Source: Spirometra erinaceieuropaei (lineage: Eukaryota > Platyhelminthes > Cestoda > Diphyllobothriidea > Diphyllobothriidae). Taken from it: a stretch of 64,000 nt of DNA. Position numbers and translations under genes: made by a program. Positions 1-10,213 of this stretch are shown in pieces. The stretch lies in contig CACRXP010001016.1 of assembly GCA_902702965.1 (NCBI GenBank), forward strand, positions 87,234 through 151,233. The letters run 5' to 3'. Within the stretch, counting starts at the first letter, position 1. Each line of letters opens with the position of its first letter. The notes beneath the pieces were generated by a model. That model made no database searches. It saw only the letters and a list, made by a program, of their open reading frames with translations, and was not told the origin of the DNA.

Positions 1-85
1 TTATCAGACGACAATTCCTTTCATAAAGTTGGGGATAGTCAAAGTAGAGGCGTTGAGGAACAGCTGGTGAGACAGGCCATAGTGT

Positions 86-623
86 TCAGAGACCACAAAC
101 GCCATCGCTACGGTACAGTCGATCAGAGTTTTCAGCACCCAAAATTTGTGGGAACTTTTCTGAATGCAAAAATCGAGTAATAGTTCTCTTAAATAAAGGG
201 TAATTTTGCAGAGTTTTCACACTCATGGGTAGTTTATTCCAAATAGCAATTGCATTTACAGAAAAGAACCGACGATATTTAACAGTACGTGCCAGAGGCA
301 GAAATAAAAAGACATCACGGTGACTGTTACGTCGTGGGTGGATATGATGTCTTAAAGAGGTGAGTGGGTTAAATGTGTGATTATATAAGAGTTTAAATAG
401 CAAAAATAGTTCCTTTTGTAATCTACGGAACCATAAAGGATCAAGGCCTGTAAGCCGGCAACGTTCTGGGTAAGACAAATGTCGGTGTTCCGGGGTTAAA
501 ATTCTCTTGGTAAAAAAAGTGTTGAACGGATTCTATTTTCTTCCGCTCAGTAGCACGCATGAGGCTAAGTGAAAACGAACAGTATTCCAGGCCAGGTCCA
601 ACGTACATGTTGTAAAGGCGCAT
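86..623 (-). pseudogene. C-terminal region of family A LINE polyprotein
   Basis: Two overlapping frames (441-623, then 86-478) give the region that follows the reverse transcriptase in CR1/Jockey LINEs. The first has a leucine-rich start and LEYCS-like core (MRLYNMYVGPGLEYCS). The second ends in a block with FSVNAIAIWNKLP, matching the WNxLP motif typical of LINE C-termini. A frameshift lies near 450-480. The 223-463 segment is almost identical to 43014-43254, showing recent amplification of this family. It follows directly on the RT at 639-1697. Confidence 0.8.
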
Positions 624-638
624 TCTGATGTCCCTAGT

Positions 639-1697
639 TTAAAAGTTTCGGAGGATAAACCCGGTCGTTCTGCGTGCTTTGGAGACTATAAAGGCACAGT
701 GCTCCGAGAGACTGAGACTCTTGGAGTATGATATGCCCGGATCTTTTATAACCCTGGGCACATTTATGGCGTGACCTTCAATACTTAGTTGAGGTTGGCG
801 GTCGTCGCCAACCACCATGACTGAGCACTTATGCCAAGAAAGAGAAAGGCGCCATGTGCGAAACCACTGGGCGAAAGCCTGTAGATCGCTCTTAAGGAGC
901 TTGAGCACGATGTCATGATCTGCCGGCTTATATCTATGTGAAACTTTAAGATCATCGGCATACATGAAAGGCCTACCATTCTGGAATAAATCGGGTACAT
1001 CATTAACGAAGAGGCAAAATAAAAGCGGGCCGAGTACAATACCCTGAATGACTCCACTCCTCACACGCGTGGGGTTGGAGATGGTATTGGAAATCTTAAC
1101 TCGTTGTGTACGAGTGCCCAGGTAAGAGGATATAAAATTCAAAAGTTTGCCACCTATTCTGAAAGAGGACAGTTTGAAGAGAAGAAAAGTATGGTCAACA
1201 CGATCAAAAGCCTTGGTGAAATCGAAATATACTGTGTAAAGTGCAAAACCCTTGTCTCTAGATTGGAGAACATAGTCAAAGAAAGAGAGTTGACAGGTGT
1301 CACAAGATCGAGCTTGGAGGAATCTATGCTGAGCAACACTCAGTAGGTTATTCACTGTTAAGTGACACATCATCTTCTCTTTGACAAATGTCTCTAAGAT
1401 CTTTGAAACTGCAGGGAGGGTGTTTATTGGCCGAAAGTCATCGAATGATGTAGATTTGCCGTGCATAGGAATGGGCGAAATGTGTGATTCCTTCCACAAG
1501 TTAGGATAAGTCTCATTTTCAAGAGCGGGGTTAAATATCTTGCATAAGAGGGATGGGAAAATCGTATTTGCATTGGCTTTTAAAATGCTTACTGGGACAC
1601 CATCAGGACCTGGACTATAAGATTGACGAAAACGCCGAATCGCAACAGTCACATCCCACAGAGTGAAAGTTATAGTTTCTAGAATTGCCCCGGTCAA
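639..1697 (-). pseudogene. Reverse transcriptase domain of family A LINE
   Basis: A 352-residue open stretch carries the RT palm motifs in order: SPGPDGVP near residue 29, YFDFTKAFDRVDH (catalytic Asp block) near 158, GVIQGIVLGPLLF near 216, and MYADDLKV, the catalytic YADD, near 247. The fingers, palm and thumb are all readable. The domain would copy the element's RNA into DNA by target-primed reverse transcription. The reading frame is open, but the flanking linker, endonuclease and C-terminus are in other frames, so the full polyprotein cannot be made. It is homologous to, but clearly distinct from, the family B RT at 4264-5907. Confidence 0.9.
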
Positions 1698-1730
1698 TGG
1701 CTGGATGGTCGGAAGCGGGGTGGTCGAGTC

Positions 1731-2021
1731 TTAAATGAACGTTTTGGACAGGAAATCATTGAAGCTATCAGCGGTTAACTGGGCATCAACTATGGGATTT
1801 CCGAGAGCGTCTCGGAGGATGGGATGCTGCGTCTTTCTATGAGTTCGTATTTTTCTAGAGAAAAGTTTCGAGACATTTAACGAATGGTTTTCGGTAAACT
1901 GGACCTCTTCGGCTAGCTGTTTTTCTTCAGACAATCTCTTAGCTCGATCAAAAATATCACAAATCAAGGGCAGAACAGAAATATCTTTCTGAAGATGGAA
2001 ACGACGATAAAGCCTGCGCAA
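1731..2021 (-). pseudogene. Endonuclease-RT linker of family A LINE
   Basis: This 96-residue fragment ends in DSFNDFLSKTFI, which matches the FNDYF-type motif just before the RT fingers in CR1/Jockey elements. It is basic and likely helical, with no other recognisable domain. It lies between the endonuclease pieces (2077-2973) and the RT (639-1697) and is separated from both by frame breaks. Confidence 0.65.
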
Positions 2022-2076
2022 TCTGTGACGAAAGGGTAAAGGTAGGAAAACCTCACTCCCAACATCAATAATTTTC

Positions 2077-2973
2077 TTACGGGAGACGAAACGAGGAATA
2101 AGCGGATCCGTACAATTTTGCAGTGCAAAAATTTACATCCAAACTAAGGATGAAATCAGTCCAGTCGTAGAAATAAAGGTGTTTTAATAATTCGGTTGAG
2201 CGATTTGATCGGAAATCGCGGAAAAAGTTATATTTTGGGGACAACGTTTTGTCAGCCTCGAGTTCCAACGTTAAAACAACTATGTCATGGCCTGAGCTCC
2301 CGAGTGGGCCAAGAGATATCAAAGACGATGGCACGCAGTCTTTACAGAAAATCAGGTCATGTATGCTTGATCTTCGGGTGGGAAAATCGACAACCTGAGT
2401 CCACATCTTAACATCCACAGCCTCAAGAAAGTCTTCGAACCTTCTGGGACCTTAAGGCGGAGGCCAGCGGACTTCGGGGAGATTAAAGTCGCCCGCAACC
2501 AATTGCTACTTAAAGCTTAAGTCGGCCGCAGCATGAAATGCCTGTGAGACTAAACGATCAAAATTGTCGTTGTCGTTGAAAGGGCGATATACACAGCCAA
2601 CGAGTGAGGAGAACTTATTTTTTTAGTGCAACCCGGAGCCAGCACTGCCTTCTACTGCGGAAAAATGCGGGAGGTCAAGCGGCAAAAATGTAAGTGTTTG
2701 CATAACGAAGACGCAGCTGCCCACACCACGGCTATCTTGGCGATCATTTCGAATGCAATTATAGCCTAGAAGAGAGAGTTCGGAGTCAGCTACTGAGGCG
2801 GATGCCCACGTCCCAGTTACTAAAACAATATCTGGACAATGGATGAACACCAGAGTCTGAAGCAAAGGCATCTTATTAAGTAAAGATCTGGCATTTAAAA
2901 CAAAAAGTTTAAGGGAAAAGGCTGTTTGTTTCTGAGGGAAGTCAGCTACGTCGCCCAGTGATTGGCTGCCCAC
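2077..2973 (-). pseudogene. AP-like endonuclease of family A LINE, in two pieces
   Basis: The N-terminal piece (2623-2973) has NARSLLNKM and DIVLVTGTW, corresponding to the catalytic Asn and the ExW strand of exonuclease-endonuclease-phosphatase domains. The usual Glu of TETW is Gly here. The C-terminal piece (2077-2418) has GSSGHDIVV, the counterpart of the SDH motif. The family nicks target DNA to prime reverse transcription. About 200 bases between the pieces (2420-2620) carry stops. The changed catalytic residue and the frame breaks show decay. Confidence 0.75.
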
Positions 2974-3685
2974 GGAGCAAACGGTCCGGATGTACCCATC
3001 AGTTTCTGCAAAAAATTTTGTGGCATCAAAAGGTTCTGAGGTGGATAAAACGGGGTAGGACTTGGGGGAGGAAATGACGGGCAGGTAAACTGGTAACCAT
3101 TGCTAGCTAACTCATTTTCAGCTGGAAATCCGCGGGCCAGATACTGCAACACATTCTCGCCGGAACGAAACTGAGGATCGGATGAATTAACTGATCCAGT
3201 ATGGACATTATCATGAGGAATAAATTGGTAAAACGGCCGTGGAGGAAACAAGTTAGGGGGTGGGGGACGCATTGCTTCCATTGGAGCAAGAGTTCTATTA
3301 AACGGCGGGAAAATCGGCATATGCGGCCTAACTGCCTCGATAAGAGGGCTGGGAGTAGTTGGGAACACGCTACGTTTTGAGTCGGGGTATTTGAGGCACT
3401 GTTAGCCGATTGTGGAGAAAAAGATTTAAGACTGGAGCTAGATTTACCCGGTGTTCGAGTGGCTGAGACGGCGATTGAATGCTCATCTGACTTAGGCACA
3501 TGCTTAGGCTTACTAGGGGTTGCTGGGGGAGTCGACAGAGGCATGTTTATACCAGGTGTATTGGTGTGTTTAAAGATGTCAGCATCAAGGATAGTCGAAT
3601 TCCCTACAGTATTGACTATGTCGTGACGTGCAGAGGCCGAAGATGGTGTTGTAGAGGACTTATTCAAACTGACGGTATATGTCAT
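2946..3685 (-). pseudogene. ORF1-like Pro/Ser/Thr-rich region of family A LINE
   Basis: Two overlapping minus-strand frames (3107-3685, then 2946-3368) encode Ser/Thr/Pro-rich, then Pro/Phe-rich sequence with no folded domain I recognise. A frameshift near 3370 joins them. The region lies just upstream of the endonuclease, the place of ORF1 or an N-terminal extension in CR1/Jockey LINEs. A Pro-rich counterpart precedes the endonuclease of the second family A copy (about 8340-8480). The ORF1 role is inferred from position. Confidence 0.5.
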
Positions 3686-3689
3686 TGTC

Positions 3690-4020
3690 TTTGTGTTGGT
3701 TTTTGCCGATTTTAATTTATTTAATCTTCGTTGCAGTGGTGTGAGGTCTGGCGAAACGGAGCAGCGCCATTTACGGCAGAATTCTCAAGTTATCTCACTC
3801 CTCGACAAGATAAAATCGACTTCTTTCAAGGAGAAAAGGGTAACTAGTATCGGCGCATTACGGCTAAGCGAGCGAAGTCGTTTAGCTTGTACGACACTGA
3901 AACTCGAGCCACAACTTTGTAGGAACACATGCAGCCCCTGCATAGCAGATAAGTGGCTCGGAATGTTTCGCAGTATGAAATTATGCTTGCGTTTAATTCT
4001 CTACTCAGTTTCAGCACTTA
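3690..4020 (-). pseudogene. Upstream ORF1-like segment of family A LINE
   Basis: On the minus strand this stretch reads as mostly open sequence (FILRNIPSHLSAMQGL, then a basic region running toward 3690) with one or two stops. It continues the ORF1-like region in position. No zinc-knuckle or RRM motif can be defended by eye. Confidence 0.35.
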
Positions 4021-4263
4021 GTACCCAATAAATTTAAAAGCTTGTTCAATTACTTTTTCAGCAATGCTGTTTATGTCACCATATATCAACTGATAGAGTA
4101 TTTCGTCGGTTGATGGCCTGTTACGACTAGCAGAGGCGTATTTTTGGACGATTGAAGGGCCAAGAAGTTTTACATGTACTAAGAGGATTTATGAGTTAAC
4201 CATATCTGCAGAAGGCAAAGAACATATGCTGGCACCTGCTATGTCTGCGATCACGATTTTAAC

Positions 4264-5907
4264 ACCCAGAGACGGTGGGCAGTTCGCAAGCTTTCGTCTT
4301 TTAGCACGTGCTCTGCTGGCGTTACAGACAAGAAAAGTTTTTCGTTACAGTACAAGGACGTTGATGACGAAAATATTGTGTTTCGAGAAGAAGCGATTTT
4401 GGAAGAACTGAAAAGCTTGAAGGAATGTAAATCTCCCGGTCCGGACGAGATCCCAGCAAAGCTGCTCTTTGAGCTTGCCCAACAGCTGGCCAAGCCACTA
4501 TCCTTTCTGTGCCAAAAATCGTTTGATGCTGGAATTCTTCCCACAGAATGGAAGACGGCTCACATTACACCCCTTTACAAAAGCGGTAGTCGTGCTCAGG
4601 CGACAAACTACAGACCCGTCAGTCTGACATCAATCTGCTGCAAAGTAATGGAGAAAACAATCAAAAAGGAGTTGATGGCTTACTTGGAAACCCACAACCT
4701 CTTGTCCAATACACAATATGGTTTCCGTAGGGGAAGATCATGTGTTACGAACTTGCTATACACAATGCAAAGTTGGACACGAGCACTGGACGCAAAACAC
4801 ACCGTGCATGTTGCCTATATTGATTTTCGGAAGGCGTTTGACAGTGTTCCGCACCAGCGTCTCCTACACAAGTTGAGAATTATGGGCATCGGTGGCAAAC
4901 TTCTCAAATGGATCGAAAATTTTCTTGTCGGCCGCTCCCAAATTGTCTGCGTTTAACAACAGCAATCAAGGTGCACATTCATAGAGATTGGGGTCCCACA
5001 AGGCTCGGTGCTCGGACCAACTCTCTTTCTCTTGTTCATCAATGATTGCGTAGATGGGTTGGACTGTGATTGTGCCATGTTTGCGGATGACATAAAAATC
5101 TGGAAAGTTATCCAGAATGCTGCCGATGAGACCAACTTCCAAGAAAATCTTTGTCGGTTGGACGAGTGGTCCCGCAGATGGCTCTTGTCCTTCAATTTGA
5201 ACAAATGCACCATTCTGCGCCTCGGAAATCAGAGCCCTAGTACGCGGCAATAACATCTGAACAGAACGCCACTCCGAGAAGCAGAAACTCAGAAAGATCT
5301 CGGAGTTTGGGTTGCAGACAGCCTAAAGCCTTCTACACAATGCTGTAAGGCGGCCAAGGCTGCAACCTCAATGCTATATGCCATCAAGCGGGCATTCGTA
5401 GTTTTCGATGAAGACTGCTTCACCAAAGTCTTCGGCACGTTTATAAGGCCCCATCTCGAATATGCAATTCAGGCCTGGAGACCGTGGACGCATCAGGATT
5501 ACGATCTGCTCGAAAGGGTGCAGAGGCGAGCCACAAAATTAGTAAGAGGTCAAAATGCACTGCCATACGAGATCCGCTTAACTAACCTTAATCTCTATCC
5601 TCTGAGTTATAGGTAGTTGCGCGGAGACATGATACTAACTTTCCGTATCGTGCGCGGCTTGGATTGTGCCCTTCGGTGCGATTACTTTTTCCAACTCGCC
5701 ACTACAACTCACCTTCGGGGACATCCCTTCAAGCTACGTGTGCCACAGGGTAGACTAAATGTGAGAAAATATTTCTTCTTCAACCGTGTCGTGGAACCGT
5801 GGAATAACCTGCCCGAGACGGTTGTTATGTCTCAATCTGTGGAGACATTTAAATGTCGCCTTGACAGATATATGCTGCAGCAACAAGCGGACTATGTGAC
5901 TTTTTAA
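4264..5907 (+). pseudogene. Reverse transcriptase and C-terminus of family B LINE, three in-frame stops
   Basis: One frame runs from about 4264 to 5907. RT motifs in order are SPGPDEIPAKLL, NYRPVSLTSICCKVMEK, YGFRRGRSCVTNLL, YIDFRKAFDSVPH (catalytic Asp), GVPQGSVLGPTLF and MFADDIKIW (catalytic FADD). The C-terminal half has LEYAIQAW, RRATKLV, LNLYPLSYR and EPWNNLPE. Only three stops interrupt it: TAA at 4954, TAA at 5251 and TAG at 5614. All are one C-to-T change from Gln codons, and at 5614 the other copy (near 12238) keeps CAA in the aligned position. There are no frameshifts, which indicates a young copy. The domain would reverse-transcribe the element RNA. Confidence 0.9.
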
Positions 5908-6001
5908 CCATGTGACTAGTGCCATATGTGAATCAATCTATGCATTCACTAAATGCTGTAATTTCTTCACATTTTTGCTTGTTTATCGATTTTTTATGTA
6001 C

Positions 6002-6032
6002 AAATAGGGAGTTCAAAGGCGTCAGCCTATTT
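6002..6032 (+). other. 3'-terminal hairpin of family B LINE
   Basis: Seven bases at 6002-6008 pair perfectly with 6026-6032 across a 17-nt loop, just before a TCCCT stretch and the terminal tetranucleotide tail. The second family B copy has the equivalent hairpin at 12616-12645 with one extra base in each arm. In CR1-like LINEs, 3' RNA structure is thought to be what the RT recognises. That role here is inferred. Confidence 0.6.
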
Positions 6033-6043
6033 CCCTCAAATAC

Positions 6044-6067
6044 ACTGACTGACTGACACTGACTGAC
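6044..6067 (+). repeat. Tetranucleotide tail of family B LINE
   Basis: About six units of ACTG/TGAC, with one dinucleotide slip, close the element. Short tandem tails of this kind mark the 3' end of CR1-like non-LTR elements, so this fixes the right boundary of the copy. Confidence 0.75.
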
Positions 6068-6419
6068 GTACAGAAAAACGCGCTGAATTGCAAGTAATAC
6101 TGTTATTTAACTACGAATTTATCTTTGAAAAACGCACTGAATAGCAAGTTCTGCTGTTATTTAATTTCAAAAACTTGAAAGAGAGAGTCTGGAACGGAGT
6201 CAGTACAAAGGTTTTTTTTCAAAATACGACTGCTTTGCCAGGCTGTCAAACAAAACTGGGAAAAATCATACCTTGTAATGAAAGACGATTTAAAAAAGAC
6301 TCAAGTAAAAAACAGGCGTTAATTGCTTAACATTATCCAAGTAAAGGCAAAGCTTCACTTATCTTTGAAACTGAGCTGCGCGCCTTGACCTAGCCCGTTT
6401 AATAGTCGGATTTGGAATC
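6068..6419. repeat. AT-rich spacer with a 54-nt direct duplication
   Basis: The segment starting at 6073 is repeated with few changes from 6127, about 38 matched bases, offset 54. Nothing else is recognisable before the next minus-strand LINE remnant near 6420. Confidence 0.55.
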
Positions 6420-7486
6420 TCGCCCGTTCGTGAGCAGTGTGAATTTTTAAACGACTTATGTGTTTCTTAAAAGGATCTGAGGGAACATCAATTGTACTTA
6501 GTGTTCTATCTGCAAGTGAACGAAAGAAAGGGACTAGTTCGGACTCAGTAGTAAGGTGTTCTGCAATTTAAGCACCAAACAATTCCGGCCTGTTATTGTC
6601 ATCGATGAGGAAGATTTGGTTATCGTTTAGGAGGGATGGAAGTTCGGGACCACGCTTAGGGGAGGACCGATGACGGAAGATGTTAGCGACAGATTTGCCA
6701 GGGTCCGAGCCAATGTGAGTGGGTGAATCTATTTGCCTCTCGCGCGCTTGGCGCATCCTTGGGGCCATTTCGAAGATCACTGTGATTCTATGATGGACGG
6801 ATACTGAAATATTGGACAGGTCATGCAACTACCGTCTCAACGTTTTGAGTCTTTTGCGCAGAAAACAAGGAGCGAGGGAATCTGAAGAATTAGACTTGAG
6901 GTATATATGCGGCACAAACTCTAGGATGACCTTGGAAACATTGGACATGGCATCACGAAGGATGGTTGCATCATTGCAGGAGGGAAAGCCACACCAATCC
7001 AATGATCCGATGTAGTTATTTATTAAGTCTTTGTCCACGCAAGCGGTAGGTAACAATGAATTAATACACGCTCACAATTAAAATGTTCTTTTTGGAAGCA
7101 ACGTAAGGAGGAGCAATATCATTGGTAAAAATAAGATCTAAAATGTGATCATCTCTTGCGGGAGAGGGCACAAGCTAAGACCAGTTAAGAAAACTGCTAA
7201 TATCTTGGAAGGGCTGGAATCTAGGTAGTCAAGTATTCGAAATATAATCTTTTTCAGGAATTTAGAAATCTCGAGTAATGATTTTAACGTTTACAGCGGC
7301 TTTCGAAACTAATTTAAAGATTTCACAGTGTTGTGAATCATCGCTGCCTTAAGAGTTTGCGGGACTGTAATTACAGTCAATAACTGCCTTTCTTTGAGGC
7401 GAGAGAATAAAAGATGCAAAGCAGAAGCTTCCTGGGAATGAGAGGACATTCAGATCATAGGGAGAATGGTTTAGGGGAGATAAAAG

Positions 7487-7744
7487 TTAGAGAAGGCAAC
7501 CGCCTCCATCCCTTATTGTGAAGTCTTGGCGGTAGAAATCAAGATCAGCTATAAAAAGCGAAGAGTCGGGAACTAGATAATAGGTCCAGAATTCAGTTAT
7601 ACATGCAATATCGGGAGTTATTTGGAGAAAAATGGCTCTGATTTGGGTCATTTTGTTTATAACGGACTTGACATTTAATAGTATGATCTTGAACGTGCCC
7701 CGAACAGCAGGGCTGTTGTCAACAACGCTTAGAAAAAAGAACAT
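7487..7744 (-). pseudogene. AP-like endonuclease N-terminus, second family A copy
   Basis: This 85-residue fragment aligns by eye with 2623-2973. It keeps the catalytic Asn strand (LNVKSVINKM) and the acidic strand with Glu in ITEFW, a residue the first copy has lost. The rest of the domain below 7487 is unreadable. It is a pseudogene fragment. Confidence 0.65.
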
Positions 7745-8549
7745 TTGGAAGTGGACAAATAAGTTGAAAATTGCTGTTATTTGGGAATAAGTACCAATGA
7801 GTCCAAAATCATTGACATATGGGGAGTCAGCAAGAAAAGGCTGAGCGGGAGACCTAAAAGATGTAAGGTATGGTTTTCAGACACAGGAAAACTAAGAGAG
7901 TTAGAGCAGGGATAGGCTTGTTGGTAGTTAACTTCGGGAGGAGAAAGTCTAGAAGGAAGATAGAGACTAGCGGGGTAGGGTAGATAACTATACGAACTAT
8001 ATGGGGATAGACCGGGTCTGGGCTAGAGGATGAAGGAGTTAGGGCGACATACGTGAGAATTACTGGCCTTAAGTGGTGGGAAGTCAGGTCTAGGTTGCGG
8101 GACAGATGACTTAGGGAGATTCACACAAGGACTACTACGGGGCAGATAGTAGATCGTTTTTAGTGGCCGATATGCGTAAAGAAGAATTACCTGGAAAAAT
8201 AATCTAACTTACGGAGCTTATAGATGACCTCGGTTGTAAAGGCCTAGGAAATCTAAGAGAAACCGATATACCACTTAGTGAAATTATGCTACATTTATTT
8301 TAGGCCAGAAAAAGGTTCTGTTTTTGAATCACATCGTTCGGACGACTTGCCTCAGGTGACTTAAATGGGAAACTCGATGGACCCTGCCGAAATGGGAAAG
8401 TTATCGGTTTAGCTGATGTTGTCGGACTTACGGGCGTTCTTCGAGGGCTAGCAGGACAGTAAGGAACATATTTGTGGCTGCTGCTAAGTTGGAGGCAAAC
8501 GAAGACGTTATGTGACTTGAGTGAGAGGGACGTGTAACAGTAAGGGGAA

Positions 8550-8870
8550 CTATGAGTCGGATGTCACAGGATCGAAATTAATTAAATCCCCACGGTCGTT
8601 TGTATCATGACCGAATTGGTGAGCGTTTGATTGAGAAGACGAGGGCTTATCTGAGAAAAAGGACCCAATTCTGTGCTTCATGGCGGTAAGATCATGACAA
8701 AGGAAAAAAATTTGCGCTTTTCCCCTGCCACAGTATGTAGAGACACCAGAGAGATTTAGGAAAAGCCAGGGAACCAATTGCTCGAACCTAGTTTTAACGA
8801 GAGAATTCTCTAACTTTGACGAAGTGTATTTCAGTGCACCTCGGTAAGAGTGACTATAGTGCGCTACCAT
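8550..8870 (-). pseudogene. ORF1-like fragment, second family A copy
   Basis: A 106-residue open frame reads LVPWLFLNLSGVSTYCGRG and related sequence, then turns Ser- and Asp-rich. It sits upstream of the endonuclease in the right orientation. The assignment to ORF1 is positional; I recognise no domain. Its 5' edge meets the plus-strand element that starts near 8880. Confidence 0.4.
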
Positions 8871-9328
8871 GAGACTAGTAGCTGTTCTGTCAAGGCCAGC
8901 GGCCAGCCTAATATATGGAAGGTAGACATGAACACGATGAAGAACGAATTGATGTCTGCAAACTGGGAGTGTTTGCCCAAAGGGGATCCGGAGGAAGACT
9001 GGAGATCGTTTAAGGCGATTTTACTTGATCTTATTTTGCGCTGTTGTCCATTGAAGAAACAAAAAGCAACTAGTAGACCAGATTGCTTAACTAGGGACCT
9101 AACTAGATAGTTGAGGAGGAAAAGTAAAAGATGGAGTATATTTAGGGAAACCGGGTCACCAGTGAACCTTGAGGAATTTCCTCGACAGCGAAATGCAATC
9201 AAAAAATGCATCCGTCCGGCAAGGAATTGTTATGAATCCAGAATCATCCAACAGTGTGAATAAAAGCCGTAGTTCTGAAGGACGACAATGGTGTAGCAGT
9301 CGTTGAAAACGGCGAGAAAGCCGAACTA

Positions 9329-10213
9329 TTGGGACAGTACTTTGTGCAGTTATTTACTAGAGAACCGGAGTATCACAATCACAGTGCCAGAAATGCCATT
9401 TTGAACGCCGGCCCTATACTTGAATCCATACACTTCCCGGCATATGTCGTGGAAAGAGAGCTACAGAATCTCAAAGAAACAGAGCCGCCGGCTCCGGACA
9501 ATATATCGGCCAAATTCTTGAAAGAATTAACGAACGGACTCCTTAAAACACTAGCGTACATCTTCTATTCATCATTCGAATACTGGAAGCTGTCATAGGA
9601 ATGGAAGACGGCAAATATCTATCCGATATACAGTGCTGGAGTTCGCACTTTTCCTACCAATTACCGGTCCGTCAGTCTCACCTTCATCTACTGTAAAATA
9701 ATGGCAACTATACTTTACGAATCAACAATGAAGTTCCTGTAGCAGAACCACTTACTTTCAGGGCTCCAGCAAAGCTTCAGGCAGAACCGCTCATGCCTTT
9801 TCAGTTCACTGCTCTCGACCGAGCAGTGGACCACGCACTTGGTGAGGATGATAAGGTTGATGTCATCTACATGGGCTTCAAGAAGGCGTTTGACAGCGTC
9901 CTACACAAAGGCTAATCTACAAACTGTCTGAAATTAGAACAAGCGGTAAGCTACTGACATGGATCGCAGATTTTCTTACAGGGAGATCAAAAACCGTGTG
10001 CATTGATGCCTTGAAGTCAACTCATACTCACGTCCTAAGCGGTGTTCCCCAGGGCTCAGTCCTAGGGCCGTTGATATTCCTAGTTTTAATCGACGGTTGT
10101 GTCGTCGACCTTGGATGCGGCACCGTCATGTTTACTGGTGATGTTACTCTGTGGAGTGCCACCAGATCTGACGAAGCTAGGCACGCGCTTCATGAGGGTC
10201 TCAACAGACTTAG
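9329..10213 (+). pseudogene. RT domain of second family B copy, 5' part
   Basis: The readable pieces are the fingers (PPAPDNISAKFLKELTNGL), the NYRSVSLTFIYCK block near 9660 in another frame, the palm Asp block near 9860-9900 (MGFKKAFDSV) and GVPQGSVLGPLIF near 10035. The catalytic FADD has become FTGD near 10133, so the enzyme would be inactive even without the frameshifts. The nested element cuts it at 10214. Confidence 0.8.

Larger units (their letters stand above)
1..4250 (-). mobile_element. Family A non-LTR retrotransposon (CR1/Jockey-like), degraded
   Basis: Reading the minus strand from about 4250 down to 1, the order is an ORF1-like low-complexity region, an AP-type endonuclease, a linker, a reverse transcriptase and a C-terminal region. 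That is the normal order of a CR1/Jockey-type LINE. Frameshifts and stops break it into pieces, so it is dead. Its 3' end lies beyond the left edge of the window. Its 5' side stops near 4250, where a plus-strand element begins. A short second copy of its 3' coding part (223-463) is at 43014-43254. The exact family needs a phylogeny; CR1/Jockey-like is my reading of the motifs. Confidence 0.85.
4251..6067 (+). mobile_element. Family B non-LTR retrotransposon, 5'-truncated
   Basis: This plus-strand LINE copy keeps the RT, C-terminal region, 3' UTR and terminal repeat tail, but has no endonuclease, so it is 5'-truncated. It starts against the 5' side of the minus-strand family A element and ends in a (CTGA)n-type tail at 6044-6067, as CR1-like elements do. 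The coding part stays in a single frame over 1.6 kb, so this is the best preserved element in the window. Confidence 0.88.
6420..8870 (-). mobile_element. Second family A LINE copy, lacking the RT
   Basis: On the minus strand, ORF1-like sequence (8550-8870 and the Pro-rich region near 8340-8480), an endonuclease N-terminus (7487-7744, with LNVKSVINKM and PDIACITEFW) and the linker (6568-7056) follow in element order. The RT expected below 6420 is missing; a plus-strand family B copy lies there instead. Stops are frequent between 7745 and 8340. It is older and more decayed than the copy at 1-4250. Confidence 0.7.
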
